A stretch of DNA of 64,000 nt from contig CBDIDH010000001.1 in assembly GCA_965277595.1 (NCBI GenBank), positions 1,302,001 to 1,366,000 of the forward strand. The letters run 5' to 3'. Shown here piece by piece: positions 52,290 through 60,435 of this stretch. The notes under the pieces were generated by a model. That model was not told the origin of the DNA, did no database searches, and worked only from the letters and a program-made list of their open reading frames with translations. Position numbers and translations under genes: made by a program. Numbering within the stretch: position 1 is the first letter of the stretch; every line of letters begins with the position of its first letter. This DNA comes from CBDIDH01 sp965277595 (GTDB lineage: Bacteria > Planctomycetota > Planctomycetia > Isosphaerales > Isosphaeraceae).

Positions 52290-53750
52290 ATGCCCTCGCG
52301 CGACCCCGCCGCCCACTGGGACGCCCCGCTCAATCGCCGGTCCGTCCTTCGCGGCGCGGGGGCCGTCCTGGCCCTTCCCTTTCTCGAATCGTGGGCGGCC
52401 CGACTCGCCCGAGCGGCGGGAACCTCGACCGCCGTCAAACCCCCCTTGCGCATGGCGATCTTCACCGTGACCGGCGGAACCGTCCTGGAATCGTGGCGAT
52501 CGGAACAGGGGGGACCGCTCAAAGAGCTTCCCTCGATCCTCCGATCCCTCGACTTCGCCCGCGACGACCTCCTCTTGCTCAACGGCCTCTCGCACCACGG
52601 CGCGTCCGAAAACCTCAACGGTCACGAAAACTGCGCCTTTCAACACCTGACGGCGGCGAGCAAGGTCGGCAAGGTCGCCGGTAAGCCTTATGTCAGCAAT
52701 ATCTCGGTCGATCAGGCCGCGGCGCGCGCCGTTGGCGACGAGACCTTTTTTCCGTCCCTGGAAATGGGCCTCTCGAACCACGAAACCCGCTACTCGTTCC
52801 GATCCAACGACGAGCAGGTCCCTTACGAGGCCGATCCGCGTCTCGTCTTCGAACGGATGTTTCGGGGCCGACGCCCGATCGCTCCCAACTGGACCCGACG
52901 CGCCTCGGCCCGCGCGGCCCAGGCCGTCCGCGCCAGCGCTCGGGCCGATTCGTACGACCGTAGCGTCGTCGATGCCGTTCTCGACGAGGCGAAGGCGCTT
53001 CGAACCCGGATCGGCTCGGACGATCGCCAGAAGCTTGACCAGTACCTTCACGCCGTCCGATCGGTCGAATCGCGGATCGACCGCCTCGACGTCCTCCTCG
53101 CCCTCGAAGCCGCCGACGCCGCCGACCCCGGTCCTTCCCAACCTGTTCTCCCCAAAATTCACGACGCCAAAACGCTCCCCTTCTATAAACAGCGCGACCA
53201 GATTTATCGCGATCCCGAGCGTCACGAAGAGTACATCCGTTGCATGTCCGACCTGATGGTCCTGGCGCTTCAGACCGATACGACCCGCGTGGCGACGCTC
53301 GCCGTTGGCGACGACGGCGCTTATTTTCCCGGCGTCGTGACGGTCGGTTATGAGCACCACTGTCACACTCTTGAGCACCAGGGCAACGCCGGCCGTCCCG
53401 AGGATGCCGACCCGATCTCGCGCGAAGCCTGCCGCCAGATTCACGCCTGGTACACCAGCCTCTTCGCCGAGATGGTCAAGACCTTGAAGTCGATCGATGA
53501 AGGGGGTTCGACCCTTCTCGACAACACGATGCTCCTTTACACCTCGTACATGGCCGACGGCGGCCACGGCATCAAGGACTGCCCCGCGCTCCTCGTCGGC
53601 AAGGCGGGCGGCTCCTTGCGTCCTGGTCGTCAACTCGACTTCAAGAAAGACACGTCCGTCGGCAACCTCTACGTCGAGATGCTCCGCCGCATGGGCGCTC
53701 CCGTTGACTCCTTCGGCACCAGCACGTCCGGTCTTCCGGGGCTGACCTGA
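52290..53750 (+). CDS. DUF1552 exported protein
   Basis: 486 aa. The N-terminus has a Tat-like signal (NRRSVLRGAGAVLALPFLESWAARLA). The body resembles DUF1552, an alkaline-phosphatase-superfamily relative: LLLLNGLSHHGASENLNGHENC, SLEMGLSNHETRYSF, RVATLAVGDDGAYFPG, a His-rich HHCHTLEHQGN segment, and LLDNTMLLYTSYMADGGHGIKDCPALLVGKAGG near the end. In planctomycetes this gene is the regular partner of DUF1592-type cytochromes; the joint function is unknown, perhaps extracellular substrate oxidation. The GGAG before the start and the 22-base gap point to one operon. Confidence 0.92.
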   Translation: MPSRDPAAHWDAPLNRRSVLRGAGAVLALPFLESWAARLARAAGTSTAVKPPLRMAIFTVTGGTVLESWRSEQGGPLKELPSILRSLDFARDDLLLLNGLSHHGASENLNGHENCAFQHLTAASKVGKVAGKPYVSNISVDQAAARAVGDETFFPSLEMGLSNHETRYSFRSNDEQVPYEADPRLVFERMFRGRRPIAPNWTRRASARAAQAVRASARADSYDRSVVDAVLDEAKALRTRIGSDDRQKLDQYLHAVRSVESRIDRLDVLLALEAADAADPGPSQPVLPKIHDAKTLPFYKQRDQIYRDPERHEEYIRCMSDLMVLALQTDTTRVATLAVGDDGAYFPGVVTVGYEHHCHTLEHQGNAGRPEDADPISREACRQIHAWYTSLFAEMVKTLKSIDEGGSTLLDNTMLLYTSYMADGGHGIKDCPALLVGKAGGSLRPGRQLDFKKDTSVGNLYVEMLRRMGAPVDSFGTSTSGLPGLT

Positions 53751-53756
53751 TAAGGC

Positions 53757-53799
53757 ATGACCGATGGAATGACTTTTTGATCATCGGTCATTGGTCATC
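53757..53799. repeat. Palindromic repeat, TGACC family
   Basis: ATGACCGATG (53757-53766) and CATCGGTCAT (53782-53791) are complementary, with a further unit TGGTCATC to 53799. It begins six bases after the DUF1552 stop, the place of a terminator. Confidence 0.65.
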
Positions 53800-53924
53800 G
53801 ATTCGTCCAACCTCACCCGCTCGCCTCTGTTCAAGTGCATACCTCGCGGCTATGCTGTTGCCGATCGGTCCGAGTTCAGCGCCGGGCCTTGAAAATTCAG
53901 GATAACGAAGGGGAGCCGCGGACG

Positions 53925-54935
53925 GTGCCAGGACGTGTCTTCATCACCCAGCCGATCCCCGGGCCGGGTCCCGACCTCGTCCGGCGGGCGGCCAATACCG
54001 TCGTCGCCAATACCGAGGAGCGGGTTCTCTCGGCCGAGGAATTGCGCGAACGGGTCGCCGGGTGCGATGGGGTTCTCTGCCTCTTGACCGACCCGGTCAA
54101 CGCCTCGGTTCTGGAAGCGGCGGCGGCCGGCGGTTGTCGAGTCTTCGCCAACATGGCGGTCGGTTACAACAATATCGACGTCGCCGCGGCGACCCGGCTG
54201 GGCATCGTCGTCACGAACACGCCCGGCGTGCTCACCGAGGCGACGGCCGACCTGACCTGGGCCTTGATCCTCGCGGTCGCGCGTCGGGTTGTCGAGGGGG
54301 ATGATGAGATGCGGGCCGGTCGGTTTCCCGGCTGGGGCCCTTCGTACATGCTCGGCGGCGACGTCAGCGGCCGGACGCTCGGCCTGATTGGTCCCGGCCG
54401 GATCGCCGCGGCCGTCGCGGAACGCGCTTTCGGGTTCAAGATGCCCCTGCTTTATCAAGGTCGGCGCGATAGCCCGGCGCTGGATGCGCTCGGGGCGCGT
54501 CGGGTCGAACTTGACGAATTGCTCGCCGTGAGCGATTTCGTCAGTCTTCACGTTCCGCTCTCGGCCGAGACGAAACACCTCATCGATGCCCGAGCCCTCT
54601 CCCTGATGAAGCCGACCTCCTACCTGATTAACACCGCGCGCGGCCCCGTCGTTGACGAGCCCGCGCTCGTCGCGGCTCTTCAAGCCGGTCAGATCGCCGG
54701 CGCCGGTCTCGATGTTTATGAGGACGAGCCGACGATGGCGCCCGGCCTGGCCGAATGCCGGACCGCCGTCCTCTTGCCTCATCTCGGCAGCGCCACGACC
54801 GCGACCCGCGCGGCAATGTCTCGGATCGCGGGCGAGAACCTCGCGGCCGTCCTGCTCGGCCAACGACCCGCCAATCCGGTCAATCCCGAGGTTCTTGAAC
54901 AGCCTGGCTCTGGCACAACGCGACCCGATCGGTAA
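53925..54935 (+). CDS. D-isomer-specific 2-hydroxyacid dehydrogenase (glyoxylate reductase-like)
   Basis: 336 aa from the GTG at 53925, chosen because GGGGAG precedes it and the family's usual N-terminus begins there (VPGRVFITQPIPGPG); the frame opens at 53835. NAD-binding motif LGLIGPGRIAAAVAERA; catalytic Arg in LINTARGPVVDEPAL, Glu in LDVYEDEPTM, His in LLPHLGSATTATR. The N-terminal VFANMAVGYNNIDVAAATRLGI is typical of glyoxylate/hydroxypyruvate reductases. It reduces a 2-oxoacid with NAD(P)H; the substrate is not certain. No functional link to neighbours is visible. Confidence 0.9.
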   Translation: MPGRVFITQPIPGPGPDLVRRAANTVVANTEERVLSAEELRERVAGCDGVLCLLTDPVNASVLEAAAAGGCRVFANMAVGYNNIDVAAATRLGIVVTNTPGVLTEATADLTWALILAVARRVVEGDDEMRAGRFPGWGPSYMLGGDVSGRTLGLIGPGRIAAAVAERAFGFKMPLLYQGRRDSPALDALGARRVELDELLAVSDFVSLHVPLSAETKHLIDARALSLMKPTSYLINTARGPVVDEPALVAALQAGQIAGAGLDVYEDEPTMAPGLAECRTAVLLPHLGSATTATRAAMSRIAGENLAAVLLGQRPANPVNPEVLEQPGSGTTRPDR

Positions 54936-55120
54936 GAATGAAATCGCCTGTTTTTTCCAGAATCGACCGATGCTTTCCGTTCCAGGACCCAGAATCGGCT
55001 CGTCCGAGTCCCATTTCCACACCTCGATGCGGGATGAATGACTTGAGATCCTGCCTCGTTTGGCCGATCATGGTCTGAAGCGTCATCTTCCGTCCGGGGG
55101 CAGGTCTCGACCGAGGTCGC

Positions 55121-56614
55121 ATGGGCGTGCTCAAGTTTCAGTTGACCTCGCCCGATGCGGCGAGCCGGCTGGCCGACCTTCGCAAGGCCTACGTCACCGG
55201 CCTGGACCGAACTCCCAGCCGCCTGTCGGTCGAGTTCCGTCAAGGGGTGATGTCCTGCCACCGCGACAGCACCGAGAGCGGCCGGCTTTTTGTTCCCTGG
55301 CCGGTCCCCGGCGCGGGTATGCCCTACGTCGGCACGGCCACGCTCGCCGAACGCCCCGCGCCGTATAACCTGGCCGTCGAGGTTGCTCGGGGCAAGCTCA
55401 ACGACCTCCGCAACCAGCTTGCCGACTGGAAGCTGATGGGCCTCCGGACGCCGACCGACCTCGACGCCACGCTCCGCGAGGCACAAACCGCCTTCGTCAA
55501 GGCGGCGACGTCATCCGACAACCCAAGCGCCTCGTATGTCGCCGCCCAGGCCAGTCTCGCCGCCTCGTGGACGGCCGGTAACCTGCTCGTGGAAACCTAT
55601 ACGGGGCAAGTCCTTCAGACCCGGCTCGCCGGTGGTGCCTCGAAACTGCCGACGCAACTGGTCCTCGCCGTCGAGGGAGACCCCCGAACATCGCCCCTCG
55701 CCGGAGAATGGACACAGGCGTTTAACGCCGCCCGGGTCGGCACCTCCTGGAAAGCTCTCGCCCCGTCGGAAGGTCAATACCGCTGGGAAGAGTTCGACGC
55801 GCAGGTTGCCTGGGCGAAGAAGCAAAACCTGGCCATTCACGCCGGACCCCTTCTCGATTTCCGCCCCGGCGCCTTGCCTGACTGGATCTGGCTCTGGGAA
55901 GGGGATTTCGAGACGGTTCTCGGCCTCGTCGTTGATCTCGTTCGCCTCGCCGTTCAGCGTTACAAGGGAAAAATACCGACCTGGCACCTGGTCCATCGCG
56001 CCGCGAACGTGGACTTTCTCGGCCTTTCCGAGGAAGAACAGATTCGGATCGCCGCCCGAGCCATTCAGGTCGCCCGACAGACTGACCCGCAAGCTCAGTT
56101 CACCGTCGGCGTGGATCGCCCTTGGGCCGAGTGGATGGGTTCCAGCCCGTTTCAGCTTGGACCTCTTCACCTGGCCGATTATCTTGTCCGCGCCGATCTC
56201 GGCCTGGCCGGTGTCGTCCTGGAAATTGCCCCCGGCTATTCCAGCCCCGGTAGCCACATCCGCGACCTCTTCGATTTCTCGAAGCTTCTCGACCTTTACG
56301 CCCTGCTTAATTTACCGCTCCACGTCTGGCTGACGATCCCGTCGGACTATCATCCCGACCCGCTCGCCGATCCCTCGGTCCGCGTCGAGACGGCGCAGTG
56401 GCCCGGCCCTCCCGATGACTCGATGCAGGCGACCTGGGCGGCGCGCTGGCTTGCCCTCGCGGTGGCCAAGCCCTTCGTCCGCTCCGTCACCTGGGCGCAG
56501 ACGAGCGACGCCCATCCCCATCTCTATCCCCACGGCGGCCTCTTCCGCCCCGACAACACGCCCAAACCTCTCTTCCCCTGGCTCAAGTCTTTCCGCCGCG
56601 AGCTTCTCGGTTGA
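55121..56614 (+). CDS. GH10-like barrel protein lacking catalytic glutamates
   Basis: 497 aa, no signal peptide. The N-terminal 180 residues are a beta-rich domain. Residues of about 185-495 follow the GH10 (xylanase) layout: VGTSWKALAPSEGQYRWEEFD, LAIHAGPLLDFRPGALPDWI, IPTWHLVHRAANV, a late PLHVWLTIPSD and GGLFRPDNTPKPLFPWL. The two catalytic sites are changed: the WDVVNE of true GH10 reads WHLVHR (R293 in place of the acid Glu), and the nucleophile Glu of HxTEL is replaced (HVWLT, about 401-405). It is therefore probably a sugar-binding or otherwise repurposed barrel. An automatic xylanase label would be wrong in function. Confidence 0.72.
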   Translation: MGVLKFQLTSPDAASRLADLRKAYVTGLDRTPSRLSVEFRQGVMSCHRDSTESGRLFVPWPVPGAGMPYVGTATLAERPAPYNLAVEVARGKLNDLRNQLADWKLMGLRTPTDLDATLREAQTAFVKAATSSDNPSASYVAAQASLAASWTAGNLLVETYTGQVLQTRLAGGASKLPTQLVLAVEGDPRTSPLAGEWTQAFNAARVGTSWKALAPSEGQYRWEEFDAQVAWAKKQNLAIHAGPLLDFRPGALPDWIWLWEGDFETVLGLVVDLVRLAVQRYKGKIPTWHLVHRAANVDFLGLSEEEQIRIAARAIQVARQTDPQAQFTVGVDRPWAEWMGSSPFQLGPLHLADYLVRADLGLAGVVLEIAPGYSSPGSHIRDLFDFSKLLDLYALLNLPLHVWLTIPSDYHPDPLADPSVRVETAQWPGPPDDSMQATWAARWLALAVAKPFVRSVTWAQTSDAHPHLYPHGGLFRPDNTPKPLFPWLKSFRRELLG

Positions 56615-56636
56615 ATCGCGGATTCTGAAAAGACAA

Positions 56637-56697
56637 AGGACCGATGACCGAAAGAAGCCTGATTCCGATCCTGAATCGGTCATCGATCATCGGTCCT
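56637..56697. repeat. Palindromic repeat, TGACC family, between convergent genes
   Basis: AGGACCGATGACC (56637-56649) pairs with GATCATCGGTCCT (56685-56697) at 12 of 13 positions; inside, GATTC and GAATC form a smaller stem. Left of it GCGGATTCTGAAAAG resembles the outer end of other copies. It sits between the stops at 56614 and 56704. Confidence 0.7.
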
Positions 56698-56703
56698 GTA
56701 CAT

Positions 56704-58032
56704 TCAATCTAGCGGCTTGACCGCAACCGCTCGAAACTCGACCGGGTCTCCGTGGCCGGCGAATCCGAAGAAGCCCGAGGTCCGCTCCTTGCCCGGATGC
56801 GGTGACCTGGCCATGTAGTCCGTGACCTTGCTCAGGTCGGTATCGAGAATCACCGACCCGTTCAGCTCGACCCGGATCTTCGAACCCTTGACCGTGACCT
56901 CCTCGAAGTTCCACTCGCCCGAGGGTCGCAAGTAACCCCGTTTGGCGGCAACCATGCCATAGGCCGACCCGTGCGCCTGTCGCGGGTCGATCTTCGCATA
57001 GCGCGCGTCGCCGTCATCGAGAACCTGAAGCTCGCACATTCCGCTATACGCGGTGTCGCCCGTTCCCGGGTAGCGAATGGCCAGGCCGTTGTTGCCTCCG
57101 GGCGGAAGCTTGATTTCAACCCGAGCGGCGAAGTCGGCGTAGTCCTTGTTAAAATAGACGACGCCCCCCTTGGCCGGCTTGCAGCGGATCGAGCCGTCAA
57201 CAACTTCGTAATTTTCCACGGAGCCGGCCCAGCCGTCGAGCGTCTTGCCGTCGAAGATCGACGTGAATCCCTTCTCGCCGTGGCTCGCGAGAAGCGCATT
57301 GGCTTCGTTCGCGGGAATCTCGCGGATAAAGAGGTTCCGCCACGAAATCTCTCCGCCGTGCGTCTGAAGCTGGATCACCCCGCGCGGAAAGAGGGGCGAC
57401 GACCGATCCCAGAAGTTTTCCATCGTCGCGAAGTCAACCACCAGCTTGTCGTTCAGATACACCGTCGTCCGCGCTCCGACCTGAACGATTCGCAGCCGAT
57501 TCCAGTCGCCAAAAGGCTTATCAGCCACCACGAGCGGGTCTTTGCCCGGTGCTCCCGGCGAGTTGTTCCAGAGGCCCCCCGATCCTTTATCGGCGCCGAT
57601 GTCCCACTTGCCCCCTTCCTTGGTGCTATCCCAGATCTGGACCTGCGGCGTCCCGCGCAGGTAAACGCCGCTATCGGCCTTGGCGACGGTCTTGTAATCA
57701 ATCAGGAGTTCGATATCACCGTACTCCTTATCCGTCGTCAAATAGGCTCCGTGGCCATCGTTGACGAGCGCATCCTCCTTGACGGACCAATGTTTCCTGG
57801 CGTCCTCGGTCCAGGTTTCGATCTGCTTGGCCCGATCGGTCTCGCTCATCTTCGCGAGTTCGCGCGGATCAAAATGGGGCATTCCGTGCCAGCCGGTCAG
57901 ATCCTTGCCGTTGAAAAGCGCGGTGAAACCCTTCGGCGGCTCGTTGGGCGTCTCGACGTCGGCAATCGCCCGGCTCCAGGACGATAGAGCCGCCAGCGAG
58001 ACCAGCAGAATGACAGCGGGGTGCGATCGCAT
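56704..58032 (-). CDS. Exported protein with two DUF1080 (3-keto-glycoside hydrolase-like) domains
   Basis: 442 aa. Signal peptide (MRSHPAVILLVSLAALSSWSRA). Two concanavalin-like DUF1080 domains in tandem: one at about 35-245 (GFTALFNGKDLTGWHGMP, SGVYLRGTPQVQIWD, GVIQLQTHGGEISWRNLFIREI), and another at about 255-440 (GFTSIFDGKTLDGWAGS, NNGLAIRYPGTG, GFFGFAGHGDPVEFRAVAV). DUF1080 proteins of other bacteria hydrolyse 3-keto-disaccharides after an oxidoreductase has made the keto sugar; in planctomycetes they are abundant and exported. No matching Gfo/Idh-type dehydrogenase is adjacent. Convergent with the GH10-like gene. Confidence 0.9.
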   Translation of the reverse strand: MRSHPAVILLVSLAALSSWSRAIADVETPNEPPKGFTALFNGKDLTGWHGMPHFDPRELAKMSETDRAKQIETWTEDARKHWSVKEDALVNDGHGAYLTTDKEYGDIELLIDYKTVAKADSGVYLRGTPQVQIWDSTKEGGKWDIGADKGSGGLWNNSPGAPGKDPLVVADKPFGDWNRLRIVQVGARTTVYLNDKLVVDFATMENFWDRSSPLFPRGVIQLQTHGGEISWRNLFIREIPANEANALLASHGEKGFTSIFDGKTLDGWAGSVENYEVVDGSIRCKPAKGGVVYFNKDYADFAARVEIKLPPGGNNGLAIRYPGTGDTAYSGMCELQVLDDGDARYAKIDPRQAHGSAYGMVAAKRGYLRPSGEWNFEEVTVKGSKIRVELNGSVILDTDLSKVTDYMARSPHPGKERTSGFFGFAGHGDPVEFRAVAVKPLD

Positions 58033-58181
58033 GGTTGGGGTGCTCCCGTGAAGGTCGGTTCTCGGTCCTTTGTTGAACCGAGTTGGGAGAACGATTGTAA
58101 CCCGAAGCGCAACCCAAAGGGCATCGGTCTACCAGATTCGAGCCAACCCCGTGATCTGACACCCGCGGGCCTTTCCCGGTT

Positions 58182-59420
58182 ATGATCGCTCTCCAGGCGT
58201 CTTCAGTTCGGATTGGCGGACTCTCGGGAACCTTCGAAGTGCCGACGAAGCCCGTTTATCTCGACAACCACGCAACCACGCGAACCGACCCGCGCGTCGT
58301 CGAGGCGATCCTGCCCTTCTTCGCCGAAATTTACGGGAATCCGTCGAGCCGGTCTCACGTTTTCGGCTGGGAAGCCGCCGACGCGGTCGATCGGGCACGG
58401 CAGCAGGTCGCCGCCTTGATCGGGGTTGAATCGCGTGAAATCTTTTTCACGTCGGGCGCGACCGAGTCGAATAACCTGGCCATCAAAGGGGTCGTCGCCG
58501 GTCTCAAAAGTCGAGGCAATCATCTTCTCACCGCCGCGATCGAACACCGCGCCGTGCTCGATCCCTTTAAACGCCTGGCCCGCGAAGGCTGGGACCTGAC
58601 CCTCATCCGCCCCGACACTCACGGCCTGATCTCCGCCGAGGCCGTTGCCTCGGCCCTGACCGACCGCACCGTCCTTGTCTCGATCATGACCGCGAACAAT
58701 GAGGTCGGCACGATCAACCCGGTAGGCGAGATCGGTTCCCTCTGCCGATCGCGCGGAATTGTTTTTCATACCGACGCCTCGCAGGCCGTCGGCAAGATGG
58801 CGCTCTCCGTTCGCGAGACCCATGTTGACCTGCTCAGCCTTTCCGGCCACAAGTTCCACGCTCCCAAGGGTATTGGCGCGCTTTTCGTGAATCGCGAGGC
58901 CGCGCGATTGCGCCTGACCCCGCTTTGCGATGGCGGCGGTCAGGAGCGCGGCCTTCGGCCTGGAACGCTGTCGGTTCCCTTGATCGTCGGCCTCGGCGTC
59001 GCGGCCGAGATCGCGCGTCTTGAGCAGATCGACGAATCCGCGCGTCTTCGCCGCCTTCGCGATCGCCTTCAAGTCGCCCTCGTCACCTCGATCGACGGCG
59101 TCAAGGTCCACGGCCACCCGACCTTGCGACTTCCGAACAACCTTAACATTGGCTTTGAGGGTATTGATGGCGATGCCCTCTTGATGGCGATCCGCGAGGT
59201 CGCCGTCAGTTCCGGCTCCGCCTGTTCGACGGCCAACCCCGAGCCGAGCCACGTCTTGAAAGCCCTTGGCGTTGCCGACGACCTCGCCCGCGCCAGCCTC
59301 CGGTTTGGCCTTGGTCGATTCACGACAGCCGAGGACGTTGATTTCGCGGCCAGTCATGTTTGCGACGCCGTTCATCGACTCCGCCGGCTCCATCCTTCCC
59401 TATCAGAAACTCAGGGCTGA
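58182..59420 (+). CDS. iscS: Cysteine desulfurase, IscS/NifS type
   Basis: 412 aa. The start at 58182 has no clear ribosome site; a GTG at 58239 (VPTKPVYLDNHATT) would give the more usual N-terminus. Family residues: YLDNHATTRTDP, FFTSGATESNNLAIKG, EHRAVLDP, DASQAVGK, the PLP Lys 224 in SLSGHKFHAPKGIGAL, and the catalytic Cys 348 in SSGSACSTANPEPSHVL. The wide C-terminal loop marks the IscS (group I) type. It takes sulfur from cysteine for Fe-S clusters and thiolation. An A-type carrier gene lies 580 bases downstream on the same strand, behind a repeat-rich gap; no IscU or Hsc genes are seen. Confidence 0.93.
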   Translation: MIALQASSVRIGGLSGTFEVPTKPVYLDNHATTRTDPRVVEAILPFFAEIYGNPSSRSHVFGWEAADAVDRARQQVAALIGVESREIFFTSGATESNNLAIKGVVAGLKSRGNHLLTAAIEHRAVLDPFKRLAREGWDLTLIRPDTHGLISAEAVASALTDRTVLVSIMTANNEVGTINPVGEIGSLCRSRGIVFHTDASQAVGKMALSVRETHVDLLSLSGHKFHAPKGIGALFVNREAARLRLTPLCDGGGQERGLRPGTLSVPLIVGLGVAAEIARLEQIDESARLRRLRDRLQVALVTSIDGVKVHGHPTLRLPNNLNIGFEGIDGDALLMAIREVAVSSGSACSTANPEPSHVLKALGVADDLARASLRFGLGRFTTAEDVDFAASHVCDAVHRLRRLHPSLSETQG

Positions 59421-59440
59421 AACTGGTTCGATGTAAGCAC

Positions 59441-59560
59441 AAAGGGCGGAAGGACAAAGGGCAGAAGGGCAAAGGACAAACGGAAAATCTGTCCTTTGCC
59501 CTTCTGCCCTTCTGCCCTTCTGCCCTTCTGCCCTTCTGTCCTTCTGGCCTTTCCGCCCAA
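59441..59560. repeat. Large hairpin with 8-bp tandem expansion
   Basis: GGGCAGAAGGGCAAAGGACA (59459-59478) and its exact 20-bp complement (59490-59509) around an 11-base loop. The right arm continues as the 8-bp unit CCCTTCTG: five perfect copies and one variant (59499-59546). Outermost, GGGCGGAA (59444-59451) faces TTCCGCCC (59551-59558). It begins about 20 bases after the iscS stop. The loop and right arm share AAAATCTGTCCT with the repeat at 10061. Confidence 0.8.
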
Positions 59561-59623
59561 ATCCGCCGGTAACCCGCAACAACCCTGTTCGCCCTCGACT
59601 GCCTCTCCAAAGAAACGCCCCAA

Positions 59624-59887
59624 CCCCACGAAGCAGGAGAATTGCAAAGTCCCGATGACCAATGACCAATGACCGAAAAATCCTGCCTGTTTGGTCATTA
59701 GAGTTTTTGCGCATTAGACGCTGCTTTTGACCTAAGGTCAAAGACCACAAGGACATAAGGCAGAGTCGCACCTTTGCCCTATGTTCCTGTGATCTTTGAA
59801 CTTACGGCTATGGCGCAACAACCCTATTGGTCATCGGTCATTGGTCATGGAAAAGCAGGACTTTGCAATCCTCCTGCCCCACGAAGC
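59624..59887. mobile_element. MITE-like element with terminal inverted repeats and flanking direct repeat
   Basis: Terminal repeats AGGAGAATTGCAAAGTCC (59635-59652) and its complement (59858-59875, 17 of 18 match). Directly outside both ends stands the same 11-bp sequence CCCCACGAAGC (59624-59634 and 59877-59887), as in a target-site duplication. Inside each end lie TGACC units (59655-59675 and 59826-59848). No transposase is encoded, so movement would need one elsewhere. The centre holds a second palindrome (59703-59820). Confidence 0.6.
59703..59820. repeat. Second palindrome nested in the MITE-like element
   Basis: TTGCGC (59707-59712) faces GCGCAA (59813-59818). Inside, AAAGACCACAAGGACATAAG matches the complement of the far side (CTATGTTCCTGTGATCTTT) at about 80% of positions. 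Its arms are a different sequence from the TGACC family, so it looks like another repeat type inserted in the first. Confidence 0.6.
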
Positions 59888-60000
59888 GAGATGGTGGAGG
59901 TTGACCGGGCGTTATGATACTATTGTGGAAGGTAAGGCGGGCGAGCAAGCGGGTCGGTCGATCCGGGCTCAGCGCCAGATCCATCGAAGGAGAGATTATC

Positions 60001-60330
60001 ATGGGCGTGTCCCTCAGCGAAAAGGCCGCCATCGAGGTCAAGAAAATCATCAGCGACCAGAGCCTCCCCGAGGGGACCGTGCTCCGGATCGGTGTTCAGG
60101 GCGGCGGTTGCAGCGGCTTCGCCTACAGCCTGAACTTTGATACCGAAACCAGCGAGAAGGACCGGGTGATCGAAGCCCACGGGATCAAGCTCGCCGTCGA
60201 CAAGAAGTTCGACCCCTATCTCGACGGCACCGTCGTTGACTTTTACGACGGTTTGGAAAAGCGCGGGTTCGTCTTCAATAACCCCAACGTCGTCAAGTCA
60301 TGCGGTTGCGGTAGCTCGTTTCAGGTCTGA
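60001..60330 (+). CDS. A-type Fe-S cluster carrier (HesB/IscA/ErpA family)
   Basis: 109 aa from the ATG at 60001, fixed by AAGGAGAG. The three cluster-binding cysteines are present: C37 in GGGCSGFAY and C101/C103 in SCGCGSSF near the end. Sequence order ALKVKKII-type helix, LRIGVQGGGCSGFAY, then FDPYLDGTVVDFYDGLEKRGFVFNNPN is standard for the family. It receives or hands over Fe-S clusters to apo-proteins. The exact subtype (IscA, ErpA or SufA) cannot be told. iscS stands upstream on the same strand, beyond the repeat cluster. Confidence 0.92.
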   Translation: MGVSLSEKAAIEVKKIISDQSLPEGTVLRIGVQGGGCSGFAYSLNFDTETSEKDRVIEAHGIKLAVDKKFDPYLDGTVVDFYDGLEKRGFVFNNPNVVKSCGCGSSFQV

Positions 60331-60368
60331 ACCGAGCCGCTCAGCGATCTGCACGCGTCTTGACTCAT

Positions 60369-60417
60369 CGCGAAACGTACCAGGACAAATCCTTGATTTG
60401 TCACGGTGCGTTTCGCG
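60369..60417. terminator. Strong two-part hairpin between convergent genes
   Basis: CGCGAAACGTACC (60369-60381) and GGTGCGTTTCGCG (60405-60417) pair at 12 of 13 positions (the odd one is a T-G wobble). Inside, after a 2x2 bulge, GACAAATC (60384-60391) and GATTTGTC (60395-60402) pair perfectly around CTT. It lies between the stops at 60330 and 60436. There is no long T-run, so a bidirectional or Rho-assisted terminator, or an mRNA 3' end, is likely. Confidence 0.55.
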
Positions 60418-60435
60418 TATTTCGAACGCCGTTTC

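Noticed and set aside
51792..53633. 613-codon minus-strand open frame opposite the DUF1592 and DUF1552 genes
   Set aside because: It is a shadow produced by GC-rich codon bias: the plus strand has two recognisable families, and the antisense product is low-complexity Gly/Arg-rich without any motif.
59499..59546. Tandem CCCTTCTG units considered as a CRISPR or VNTR array
   Set aside because: Repeats are only 8 bp without spacers, so not CRISPR; described as slippage in a hairpin arm.
59320..59610. Short open frames across the tandem repeat
   Set aside because: They exist only because an 8-bp repeat lacks stops; the products are simple repeats.
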